From Deltaproteobacteria bacterium (GTDB taxonomy: Bacteria > Myxococcota_A > Polyangia > HGW-17 > JAJRWW01): a stretch of DNA of 36,953 nt. This document shows, one piece after another, positions 8,232-16,866 of this stretch. The translations under genes and the position numbers were made by a program. Position 1 is the stretch's first letter. Every line of letters begins with the position of its first letter. The stretch covers positions 1 to 36,953 of the forward strand of contig JAOZUO010000073.1 in assembly GCA_029938605.1 (NCBI GenBank). The letters are read 5' to 3'. The notes under the pieces were generated by a model. It had not been told where the DNA came from. It was given only the letters and a program-made list of their open reading frames with translations, and did not search any database.

Positions 8232-10340
8232 GTGACAAACTTCATGCGAGCTCTACTGGCGATTTCTTTGGTACTGGTTTTTGTGGCCTGCGGCCCCAAG
8301 GGCGCCACCACCGGCGGCGATGCGTCCACCGACGGGGCGCTGTCCGACGCCGACATGGTTCCCGACGCCTTTGTGTCCGATCCCTTCGTTGACGACGACG
8401 GGGACGGGTACACGGAGAACCAGGGTGACTGCGATGACAACAACATCCTCGTGTATCCCTTTGCGGTGGAGGTGTGCGACGACGGAATCGACAACAACTG
8501 TAACGGCGCAGCTGACGGCTACGAGCCCGACGAGGACGGCGACGGCTTTGGCCCCTGCCAGGGGGACTGTGACGACGCCAACGCCAATGTGCATCCGGCG
8601 GCCACCGAGGTCATCGACGGAATCGACAACAACTGTGACGGCATCATCGATGCGGACCTGGACGGGGACGGCTACACCGAGGCCGCCGGCGACTGCGATG
8701 ACGCGAACCCGGACGTGAACCCCGGCGCCCTGGAGCACTGCTTCGACGGTATTGACAACGACTGCAACGGTGTCGCCGATGGGGCGGAGCCGGACACCGA
8801 CGGCGACGGCGCCGGACCCTGCGACGGGGACTGCGAGGAGGGCAACGCGGCGGTGGGGCCCTTCGTGCCGGAGATCGACGGGGATGGCATCGACAACAAC
8901 TGCGATAACCTGGTGGACGAGGACATAGACGGAGACGGTTGGACCACCGCCAACGGCGACTGCGACGACGCCGACCCGAGCGTGAACCCCAGCGTGCCCG
9001 AGGAGTGTACCGACGGCGTAGACAACAACTGCGATGGCGTCATCGACCAGGGGTGCTTAGACCCTTGCGAGCTGGCGGCCCTGACCCAGTCCTATCTCGG
9101 GTGCGAGTTTTACGCGGTGGATCTTCCGCAGTTTTCCCTGAACAAGAAGTTCGGCATCATCGTGTCCAATCCGTCGAACACCCAGACGGCCAACGTGACG
9201 TTGTCGAGCGTCAACGGCGTCATCGCCACCTGGGCCATCCCGCCCAATGGCTTGCAGACCTACGAGGACTCGTCGCGGACCCTCAACGTCCCGGGCGCCG
9301 GCACCTTCAACCGCGCCTACTTCATCGTGAGCGATCTGCCCGTGGCGGCCTATCAGTTCAACTCCATCGACACCGTGGGGGCGGCCTCCACTGATGCCTC
9401 CCTGCTGTTCGCCAAGCACTCCCTGGCCACACGATACTACGCCATGGACTACACCTCGCGCAGCTCCGGTGACAGCTTCGTGGCTGTGGTGGCTACGGTG
9501 CCGGGTACCAACGTGACGATCTATCCGACCACCGGGGTCAGCGGCGCCACCAGCGGTACCCTCAACCCCTTCGACGTGATGGTGATCACCGCCAGCGGCG
9601 CCAACGTCAACCTCACGGGCACGCGCATCGAGGCCGACCAACCCGTGGCGGTTTTCGGCGGGAACAAGTGCACCAACGTGCCTTACGGAATGTCCTACTG
9701 CGACCACATCGAGCAGCAGATTTTCCCGCGGCAGGCCATCGGTAGCTACTACGTGGTGGGTAAGACCCACGCCCGGACCTCCTGTGATCCGCCGGACTAC
9801 ATCCGGGTCATGGCCGACGCCGACAACACCACGGTCACCTTCAATCCGCCGGTGGCCGGGCCCTGGACGCTCGACGCTGGGGAGTGGCAGGAGACCACCA
9901 TCAATGACCCGGTGGAGATCACTGCCACCAACCCCGTGATGGTGGGGCAGTTCATCCGTTCATCGAACTCCGGGGAGTGCTCGGATGAGGGGGATCCGGC
10001 CTTCATGCTGCAGGTGCCTGTGGCCCAGTACCGCCTCGACTACGTGTTCTTGACGCCCACCACCTACGACACGGACTACGCGGATATCACCGCACCGTTG
10101 GGAACCACCGTGTGGCTGGATGGCAACCCGGTGAACCTGTCGAGCGTGGCCATCGGTGGTAGCGGTCACTCCCTCACGTCCCTGGTTATCGCCGACGGTC
10201 CCCACGTCATCGAGGCCGCCGATCCCATCGGTGTCATGGTGTACGCCTACGGCGGCCCCGGAGGGTCGGGCGTGTCTCAGAACGTCTCCTACGGCTACCC
10301 CGCCGGACTCAACCTCGAGGCCATTAACCCCGTGGAGTAA
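8232..10340 (+). CDS. MopE-type metal-binding-repeat lipoprotein with IgGFc-binding-like domain
   Basis: A predicted surface lipoprotein of 702 residues. The signal peptide ends near Cys20 (VFVAC-GPKG). Residues about 54-274 are repeated Asp-rich units of the putative metal-binding motif family (DDDGDGYTENQGDCDDNN ... CDDGIDNNCNG), likely calcium-binding, with paired cysteines. Residues about 285-700 match the IgGFc-binding protein N-terminal domain as I know it: GCEFYAVDLP at its start, a PVAAYQFNSID segment, ADQPVAVFGGNKC, CDHIEQQIFP, and a closing VSYGYPAGLNLEA. The GTG start is set by GGAGGG at 8221-8226, five bases upstream; ATG 8244 is too far from it. The upstream stop codon touches this binding site, suggesting translational coupling. 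Adhesion is the plausible role. Confidence 0.87.
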   Translation: MTNFMRALLAISLVLVFVACGPKGATTGGDASTDGALSDADMVPDAFVSDPFVDDDGDGYTENQGDCDDNNILVYPFAVEVCDDGIDNNCNGAADGYEPDEDGDGFGPCQGDCDDANANVHPAATEVIDGIDNNCDGIIDADLDGDGYTEAAGDCDDANPDVNPGALEHCFDGIDNDCNGVADGAEPDTDGDGAGPCDGDCEEGNAAVGPFVPEIDGDGIDNNCDNLVDEDIDGDGWTTANGDCDDADPSVNPSVPEECTDGVDNNCDGVIDQGCLDPCELAALTQSYLGCEFYAVDLPQFSLNKKFGIIVSNPSNTQTANVTLSSVNGVIATWAIPPNGLQTYEDSSRTLNVPGAGTFNRAYFIVSDLPVAAYQFNSIDTVGAASTDASLLFAKHSLATRYYAMDYTSRSSGDSFVAVVATVPGTNVTIYPTTGVSGATSGTLNPFDVMVITASGANVNLTGTRIEADQPVAVFGGNKCTNVPYGMSYCDHIEQQIFPRQAIGSYYVVGKTHARTSCDPPDYIRVMADADNTTVTFNPPVAGPWTLDAGEWQETTINDPVEITATNPVMVGQFIRSSNSGECSDEGDPAFMLQVPVAQYRLDYVFLTPTTYDTDYADITAPLGTTVWLDGNPVNLSSVAIGGSGHSLTSLVIADGPHVIEAADPIGVMVYAYGGPGGSGVSQNVSYGYPAGLNLEAINPVE

Positions 10341-10350
10341 CGGTGGTTTG

Positions 10351-10370
10351 CAGAGTCGGGTTCGACTCTG
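10351..10370 (+). promoter_or_regulatory. Perfect 8-bp hairpin in the gap before the kinase gene
   Basis: CAGAGTCG and CGACTCTG flank a GGTT loop. No T-tract follows, so it is not a standard intrinsic terminator. It may act as an RNA-processing or attenuation element that lowers kinase expression relative to the lipoproteins upstream. It superficially resembles a tRNA T-arm, but no tRNA surrounds it. Confidence 0.45.
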
Positions 10371-10388
10371 GTTGGAGCCGATGCGATC

Positions 10389-13300
10389 ATGGACGAGGGA
10401 CCCAAACCCAAAGTAAAAGCCGAGGCTCGCGTCCCTGCGCCCGTGACGGGACTGGAGGCCACCGTGGCTCCTGATGAGGTCTCCGAGGTGACCGGGGCTG
10501 AGGAGACCGTACTTGCCGATAGCGCGGCGCCCACTCAGCCCGACAATCGGGGGGCGCGCCGGACCAGCGCGGATCCGGATCCGGGCGCGGACGTGGTGGA
10601 GCCCATCTCGGACGTACCGGGCTCCGAGGGGGAGGACCTGCCGGCGCTGGTGACCGTCACCCGACAGCACTACACAGAGGGCGCGGAGTTCGCCCGTGGA
10701 GGCATGGGCCGCATCGTGGCGGCCCGGGATCGGCGTCTGGGTCGACAGGTGGCCATCAAGGAGCTGCTGGTGCCCCGGGCGGACCTGCAGCGGCGCTTTG
10801 AGCGGGAGGCTCGCATCACCGGTCGGTTGCAGCATCCCTCCATCGTGCCCATCTACGAGCATGGCCAGTGGCCCTCTGGCGAGCCCTTCTACGCCATGAA
10901 GCACATCAAGGGGCGGCCCCTGTCGGACCTCATCGGCGAGGCGAAGACCGCCGAGGAGCGCTTGGCCCTGTTGCCCAAGGTTCGGGCGGTGGCCGAGGCT
11001 ATGGCGTACGCCCACTCCGGGCGGGTGATCCACCGGGATCTCAAGCCCCAGAACGTGCTGGTGGGGGACTACGGCGAGACGGTGGTCATCGACTGGGGCC
11101 TCGCCAAGGAGCTGGACGGAGACGTGGATCCCGAGGTGGAGGAGGCCGTGGATGCCGACGCCGGGGAGGGTGAGGCGGGGCTGACGGTGGTGGGTGCGGT
11201 CATGGGTACTCCGGCGTACATGCCGCCGGAGCAGGCTCGGGGAGAGGCCGTGGATGAGCGGGCGGACGTCTACGCCGTGGGCGCCATCTTGTACAATTGT
11301 TTGAGCGGACAGCCGCCCTATCGAGGCCACACGTCTGACATGGTGATCACCGCGCTGCTCAACGGGCCGCCCCGGGCGCTGCGTGAGGTGCGGCCCGAGC
11401 TGCCCCCAGATCTGTCGAGCATCGTGGACAAGGCCATGGCGTCCGAGCCCGACGACCGCTACCGGACAGCGGACGACCTGGCGGCGGATCTGCGTCGCTA
11501 CGAGATGGGGCAACTGGTGGGAGCGCACCACTATGGTGGCACCGACCTGGTCCGGCGCTGGGCGAAGCGTAACCAACTGGTGCTCTCCCTCACGGCGCTT
11601 TTTTTGGGGGTGCTCGCGGTCTTCGCCATTTGGAGCGTGAGCCGCATCGTGCGCGAGGGCAATCGGGCCAAGGTCCAGCGTGGGAGGGCAGTGAAGGCCT
11701 CGGAGCGAGCGCGGCGGGAGGAGGGCGCGGCCCGGAAGAGCGCTGCGGAGGCTACCGCCCGGCTGGCTCAGTTCTACGTGGACGAGGGACGGCGGGAGGT
11801 CCTGGCCGGCCACCCCCGGCGCGGACTGGCCTACCTGGGGGAGGCTCGACGTCTCGGCATCGAGAGCCTGGCTTTGCGCATCCTGCTGGCGCGGGTGGCT
11901 CGCCTCGCTCAGCCCCGGCTGGCGGAGATCACGGCCCACACGGCGCCTGTGGAGACCTTGGCCTTTGGCCCCGCGGGACGAGTGCTGTTCACCGCGGGCC
12001 AGGACAACGTCGTGAAGCGTTGGCGAGTCCCGGAGGGCGCGCTCCTCTCCCGGTGCCCGATGGCGGGGTTTCCCATTCGTTTTTTCCATGACGGGTCGAA
12101 ACTCATCGTCGGCCAGCGGGACTTTGGTGACCTGGCGGTGGTTGACAGCGCCACCTGTAAGCGCCTGTGCGTCCTGCGGGGACTCGCGTCTCCCGGGGCG
12201 CTGCGGGTCTCTGGTACCCGGGACTCCAAGCGGTTGGCTGGGGTGGACCACCGAGGTACGGTAGTGGTCTGGGACGTGGAAAAGTGCCGGATGATCCGCT
12301 CTTGGTCCGCACCGACGTTGGGGAACAAACAGCCCCGCGGTCCTCGGTTCTTTGTTGGATCTCTGGGCCCCCATGGGAAGCTGCTGGCCCTGGCCACGCC
12401 CGCCGGCGGAGTGGAGATCTGGGACGTGACTACCGGCGCGAAGCTGTCCACCTCCAAGGCGGTTACCCCCAAGGCGGTCACCCCCAAGGCGGTCACCCCC
12501 AAGGCGGTTACACCGACGTCAGAGCGGACTGGACGGATTATCGCGGTCGCTTTTAGCCCGGACGGTCGCCTTCTGGTCACCGGGAGTGGAGATCGCGTGG
12601 CCCGGATCTATGAGACCGCCTCGGGAAAGCTGCTACACCGGCTCAAGGGGCATCGCCTGCCGCTGACCACCGTGGCCTTCTCCCCCAACGGACTGCGGCT
12701 TGTCACAGCAAGCCTCGACGAGACCCCCCGTCTCTGGGACCCAACGTCGGGGAGCCTGGTGGCTGCGCTCAAGGGTCACGCCAACGCTGTGAAGCGGGTG
12801 GTCTTCAGCGCAGACGGCAAAAAGCTCCTGACCTGGGGCGATGACAGGACCCTGGGGCTGTGGGATGCGGGCAGCGGAGCGCACTTCGCATTCTTCAAGG
12901 GACATTTAGACCACGTTTCCGCCGCCATTTTCGATCCGGCGGGGCGGCGCGTGGCCAGTGCAGGTCATGACCACCAGGCCATTCTGTGGAAGGCGGCTTT
13001 GGGCGTGACGCGTCATCAGGTGTCCCCCAAGGCGCGCCGCGTGGTGCTCAGCCCGGACGGCGCCCGACTCCTGCTCACGGACGTCGCGGGGCGGCTCTGG
13101 GTGGGGAGCTCGGCCCCGGGGGCGGCTCTGGCGTCACTGGGGGGGGGAGGCAAAGAGGTGCTCACCATGGCCTTCGACTCGACGGGGCGGCGGGCGTTGG
13201 TGTCGCGGCTCGACGGCGTGACCCTTTGGGACATTCCTACGCGCAAGGTCCTCCAGAAGCTAGTGGGGCATAAGGAACGGGTCATCGCCGTGGGGTTCGG

Positions 13301-14837
13301 CCCCCGCGGTCAACGTCTCGCTACGGCGAGTTGGGATGAGACGGCCCGTCTCTGGGATGCCAAAACCGGGAAGGTGCTGCACGTTCTCGACGGTCATTTC
13401 GGCGAGGTGACTTCGGTGAGCTTCAGCCCGGATCGTCGCCTCGTGGCCACCACAAGCTCCGACGGACTCGCGCGCATTTGGGACAGCCTGACGGGGAACC
13501 AGTTGGCGGCGGCGGGGGTGAGCGGAAGCAAGGTCGTTGCCGCGCGGTTCACCGCCGATGGCCGGCGTCTGGTCACGGTTTCTGATGGGCTGCGAATCGT
13601 CACCTTCCGGAGCGCGGATGGGGCCATGCTTGCTTCGGTGGAGGCGCAGTCCTCTTCGTTCACGCGGGCGCAGATCGCGGCCCAGGGACGGGTGATCCTC
13701 ACCAGTGACTGGCGGTCGACGCGGCTCTGGGACGTGAGGACGGGCAAGCTCCTCGAGCGGCTGGGCGGAGGCCGGGGCGCCATCAGCGACGACGCGCGTC
13801 GGTTGGTGACCCTTGATCCCCGGACAAGCCGGGCCACGGTGCGGGTGAACCCGCACGGGCGGCTCACCGAGGCTGCGCTGAACCGGTTGCTTCATCGCTC
13901 TCCCTGGCGTCTACGAAACCAGCGGTTGGTTCGTCGCCTGGCTACTCCCGGCTGGATCCGAGAGCCGTTGCGACCATCGCCGCCCCCGGGCAAGCCGCTG
14001 GTGGATGATCCGGCCATGGGGTTGCGCATTGAACGCCTGGCCCACTGGGGTGTGGAGGCGGCCGCTGATTACTACCTGCTCGAGCGGCGACTCGGAGACC
14101 GGGTGCGGGTGCTGGTGCATGTGGCTCAGGGCCAGACCGCATACGTGGCCGGTCAGTCAGACAAGTTCGTCCGACGCGTCATAAAAAAAGATCTGAAGCT
14201 GAAGGTTAGCGTCTCGAGGCGTTGGACCCGGTTCGCGGGCCGCAAGGCGCTGGTGTTGCGAGGGCCTCGGATGGCTGGACAGGCGGCGGTGCAGTGGATC
14301 GTCCTTCCCCGGGGAAACCACCCCATCTGGATGCGGTTGACCCTCGACGGAGTTGACTGGGATGACGCCCAGTCCCATCAGGTGCTCCGGGACATTGAGT
14401 CCTCCCTGAAGCTGCGGACCCGCTGGCGGGACACGCCCCAAAGCAGAAAGAAGGGATTCCCCGTGGCCGGAGATCTGGCGCGGGTGCGGCTGCCCGCCGG
14501 GTGGAAGCTCAAGAGGTACGGTCCCGGGGCCCAGGCCGCCTTCTCCGGGCCGGAGGGCGGCGAGGGGTTGGTGCGCGTGCTCGGGTTCGATGGCGCCGTG
14601 TGGTGCTTCAAGGGGAACCGCTTCCCCCAGGCCAAGCAGACCACCCTGTCGGGGCGAAAGGCCTGGCGGTACGACTGCCCCGAAGACGACAAGGAGCACG
14701 TCTTTTACACCGTGCGCGTGGGTCGCTCCCTGGTGTACATCGCCCTGACCGACAGCAAGACCAAGGGATTATCGGGCCCCATCACACGTTTCCCATCGCT
14801 GATCCATCTGCGCCCTCTCCCATTCAGAAAGGATTGA
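10389..14837 (+). CDS. Transmembrane Ser/Thr protein kinase with WD40 propeller
   Basis: A 1482-residue membrane kinase. Residues 1-90 are low complexity. The kinase domain spans about 95-370: Gly-rich loop ARGGMGRIV, ATP-binding Lys124 (VAIK), HRDLKPQN at 215-222, and GTPAYMPPEQ at 273-282. The metal-binding DFG is DWG (235-237), a variant common in such bacterial kinases. One membrane helix lies at about 396-418, followed by a charged, helical Arg/Ala-rich stretch to about 465. Residues about 510-1160 contain at least ten WD40-type repeats (for example HTAPVETLAF, RLWDPTSG, RLWDAKTG). The last 280 or so residues may be two copies of a PsbP/DcrB-like fold (RWTRFAGRKALV; LPAGWKLKRYG); this is a weak impression. 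The kinase is cytoplasmic and the propeller is predicted outside the membrane. It is probably co-transcribed with the two lipoprotein genes upstream. Confidence 0.88.
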   Translation: MDEGPKPKVKAEARVPAPVTGLEATVAPDEVSEVTGAEETVLADSAAPTQPDNRGARRTSADPDPGADVVEPISDVPGSEGEDLPALVTVTRQHYTEGAEFARGGMGRIVAARDRRLGRQVAIKELLVPRADLQRRFEREARITGRLQHPSIVPIYEHGQWPSGEPFYAMKHIKGRPLSDLIGEAKTAEERLALLPKVRAVAEAMAYAHSGRVIHRDLKPQNVLVGDYGETVVIDWGLAKELDGDVDPEVEEAVDADAGEGEAGLTVVGAVMGTPAYMPPEQARGEAVDERADVYAVGAILYNCLSGQPPYRGHTSDMVITALLNGPPRALREVRPELPPDLSSIVDKAMASEPDDRYRTADDLAADLRRYEMGQLVGAHHYGGTDLVRRWAKRNQLVLSLTALFLGVLAVFAIWSVSRIVREGNRAKVQRGRAVKASERARREEGAARKSAAEATARLAQFYVDEGRREVLAGHPRRGLAYLGEARRLGIESLALRILLARVARLAQPRLAEITAHTAPVETLAFGPAGRVLFTAGQDNVVKRWRVPEGALLSRCPMAGFPIRFFHDGSKLIVGQRDFGDLAVVDSATCKRLCVLRGLASPGALRVSGTRDSKRLAGVDHRGTVVVWDVEKCRMIRSWSAPTLGNKQPRGPRFFVGSLGPHGKLLALATPAGGVEIWDVTTGAKLSTSKAVTPKAVTPKAVTPKAVTPTSERTGRIIAVAFSPDGRLLVTGSGDRVARIYETASGKLLHRLKGHRLPLTTVAFSPNGLRLVTASLDETPRLWDPTSGSLVAALKGHANAVKRVVFSADGKKLLTWGDDRTLGLWDAGSGAHFAFFKGHLDHVSAAIFDPAGRRVASAGHDHQAILWKAALGVTRHQVSPKARRVVLSPDGARLLLTDVAGRLWVGSSAPGAALASLGGGGKEVLTMAFDSTGRRALVSRLDGVTLWDIPTRKVLQKLVGHKERVIAVGFGPRGQRLATASWDETARLWDAKTGKVLHVLDGHFGEVTSVSFSPDRRLVATTSSDGLARIWDSLTGNQLAAAGVSGSKVVAARFTADGRRLVTVSDGLRIVTFRSADGAMLASVEAQSSSFTRAQIAAQGRVILTSDWRSTRLWDVRTGKLLERLGGGRGAISDDARRLVTLDPRTSRATVRVNPHGRLTEAALNRLLHRSPWRLRNQRLVRRLATPGWIREPLRPSPPPGKPLVDDPAMGLRIERLAHWGVEAAADYYLLERRLGDRVRVLVHVAQGQTAYVAGQSDKFVRRVIKKDLKLKVSVSRRWTRFAGRKALVLRGPRMAGQAAVQWIVLPRGNHPIWMRLTLDGVDWDDAQSHQVLRDIESSLKLRTRWRDTPQSRKKGFPVAGDLARVRLPAGWKLKRYGPGAQAAFSGPEGGEGLVRVLGFDGAVWCFKGNRFPQAKQTTLSGRKAWRYDCPEDDKEHVFYTVRVGRSLVYIALTDSKTKGLSGPITRFPSLIHLRPLPFRKD
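12456..12515 (+). repeat. Four 15-bp tandem repeats inside the WD40 kinase gene
   Basis: Units of AAGGCGGTYACCCCC begin at 12456, 12471, 12486 and 12501; the last unit ends differently. They encode four KAVTP units, inserted as a loop between two WD40 blades. The near identity points to recent slippage expansion. Confidence 0.85.
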
Positions 14838-16734
14838 GCAACGTTACGAAGGGCTTGAATTTCCGATGCACGTCTGTGTAGAGGTACTCGCCGCAGCCGA
14901 AGTCGAGGTCGCTTTTGGAGTATCCGGCCAGTGCTAGGGTGCCGGAGGGGCCGGCAGCCACGGCAATTCCAGTGGTGGGGCCGGTGGTGCCGAAGACGCG
15001 GCTTCCCAGGTAATCCCCCTGGGCGTTGTAGCGAGCGATGAATGCGCTCTCCTCCGCCGGGAACTGGTGCGTTCCGCCTCCGAAGTCGATGGCCTCGAGG
15101 GAGTAACCTACGAAGGCCAGATTGTCGTTTTCATCATGGGTCACCCCGATATTTGAGGCCTCGGCGGTCTCCGGAGCGTGGTGCCACAGATAGGTGCCAT
15201 CCCCCGAATAGGCCACCATGAAGGCGCGCATTTCAGTGGCGCTGTATTCGCTGTGGGAGGGTGACAACGTGAGGGTCTCCATGTAGGCGCCCGTTGCCAC
15301 CACTGCCCCGGTGCTCAGACATGTGACTCCGGACGCGATGTGCTTTCCAGCTACATAGGCGGTGCCGAGCATCTTTGCCCACAGGGGGTCGCCATTGGTT
15401 CCGGAGAGCTTCGCCACAAAGGCGATATCCCAGTTATCGAATCCGTGGAACAGACTCCCGTTAATGCCCAGGTTCAGCCGATTTTGGAAACTACCCGAGA
15501 AGAATACGTCCCCGGCGGAGTCTACCGCTACGCCGAGTCCGGAGTCGTAGCCGGCGTTAGAGTCGTTGTTGGTATCATTTAAGATCCAGACAGCGTCCAG
15601 AGAGGAGTCGAGCTTCACGACAAAGGGATCGAAGGTGGCTGAATCGTCACAGGACCCCGGGATGCACTCCCACCTGCCGATGAAGTCACCGACAATGAGG
15701 ACATTGTCATTGTGGTCAACCGTGAGGCCCCACCCCCTTCGCTTTCCGGTGGCGCCCACGCCGCCGAGCTGGGTGTGGGCGACCACGGAGCCGGTGGCGC
15801 CGTCGAGCTTGAGCACATAGGTGGATACTTCACTGAGGCTTTGCACCTGGTCCCCGTTCAAAGTGAGCGTGTTTGTGAACCGCCCCATGGCGTAGACATT
15901 TCCCTGGGAGTCAAAGGCCACACCATAGCCTATGGAGGAACCCGCGGCAGGGTTCGATTCGTTGTACAGCCAGATGGACCAGAGGTGGTTGCCATCGGCG
16001 TCATATTTGGCCACGAAGGCTTTTGAGATCAGAGGGACATTCGTATCCCCCAGCGAAACTCCACCCAGATTGATGGCGTTTTTGAAATGGCCAGTGATGG
16101 CGACGTTGCCCGAGGAGTCCACGGCTACCGCGTACGTCTGGGCGTTGTAGAGGTCGTCATTGAAGTAGTGGCTCCAACCACATAGGTTCTGGCAGGTGGT
16201 GGTGCAGTGGCTGGCGAGGTCGTCGTTGGCGGTGTCACAGTCCGGAGGCAGGGGAGAGGATCCCACGCCGCAGTCGCACTGCTCCGAGGCGGCAGTGTCC
16301 AGGATCCCGTTGCCGCAGGACTCGACGGAGAGACAGTCGGCGGAGCATCCATCCCCCGATAGGTTGTTGCCGTCATCGCAGATCTCGGTAGCGTCCTGGG
16401 TGGAGTCCCCGCAGGAGGCGGGATTGCAGTCGGTTCGGCAGGCGTCCGGGACGGAGTCCGAGTTGGCTGAGCCGTCGTCGCAGCTCTCGCTGCCGTCGAT
16501 GACCGCGTCCCCGCAGAAGGCGTCGCGACAGTCGGTTCGGCAGGCGTCCGGGGCGGAGTCCGAGTTGGCTGAGCCGTCGTCGCACTGCTCTCCCGGATCA
16601 ATTGTGCCGTCACCACAGGTGGCCGATGTGTTGTTGTTGTTGTTGTTGTCGTTTTGGTTTTCTCCGCTGTCATCATCCCCGCAGGCGGTGAGGACCATGG
16701 CAAGAGTCGCGACGAGTACCAGGAGTTTACACAT
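14824..16734 (-). CDS. Cys-rich-repeat, SBBP-type propeller lipoprotein
   Basis: A lipoprotein of about 636 residues. The signal peptide ends in a standard lipobox (LTAC-GDDD). Next comes a poly-Asn linker encoded by a repeated AAC/GTT tract near 16629-16650, then Cys-rich repeats of the DUF4215 type (CGDGTIDPGEQCDDGSAN and three related units). The remaining ~450 residues are propeller-like repeats with a VAVDSSGNVAITGHF signature, of the kind called SBBP or beta-propeller repeats. ATG at 16734 is chosen because AAAGGA lies six bases upstream; GTG 16749 overlaps that site. Its last 14 bases overlap the kinase gene tail to tail, so the two transcripts are complementary at their ends. Function is unknown; the likely location is the cell surface. 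Confidence 0.83.
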   Translation of the reverse strand: MCKLLVLVATLAMVLTACGDDDSGENQNDNNNNNNTSATCGDGTIDPGEQCDDGSANSDSAPDACRTDCRDAFCGDAVIDGSESCDDGSANSDSVPDACRTDCNPASCGDSTQDATEICDDGNNLSGDGCSADCLSVESCGNGILDTAASEQCDCGVGSSPLPPDCDTANDDLASHCTTTCQNLCGWSHYFNDDLYNAQTYAVAVDSSGNVAITGHFKNAINLGGVSLGDTNVPLISKAFVAKYDADGNHLWSIWLYNESNPAAGSSIGYGVAFDSQGNVYAMGRFTNTLTLNGDQVQSLSEVSTYVLKLDGATGSVVAHTQLGGVGATGKRRGWGLTVDHNDNVLIVGDFIGRWECIPGSCDDSATFDPFVVKLDSSLDAVWILNDTNNDSNAGYDSGLGVAVDSAGDVFFSGSFQNRLNLGINGSLFHGFDNWDIAFVAKLSGTNGDPLWAKMLGTAYVAGKHIASGVTCLSTGAVVATGAYMETLTLSPSHSEYSATEMRAFMVAYSGDGTYLWHHAPETAEASNIGVTHDENDNLAFVGYSLEAIDFGGGTHQFPAEESAFIARYNAQGDYLGSRVFGTTGPTTGIAVAAGPSGTLALAGYSKSDLDFGCGEYLYTDVHRKFKPFVTLLNPF

Positions 16735-16866
16735 GACCAGTCCTTTCACTATTCGATTATTTCGTGCGGCTGATGTTCATTGACTCAGAGACAGTACCAA
16801 GATGTCATCTTTGTGACCTGAACGCACCGACAATTTGTGGAAAGGCCGAGGGGTGCGCGCGGGGTT

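Noticed and set aside
10351..10370. tRNA T-arm (GGTTCGA within a stem)
   Set aside because: No acceptor, D or anticodon arms surround it; it is only a 20-base hairpin.
9960..12374. 804-codon open frame on the minus strand
   Set aside because: It lies opposite the MopE/IgGFc lipoprotein and kinase genes, has Arg/Gly/His-rich shadow composition and matches no family; the plus-strand genes have clear motifs.
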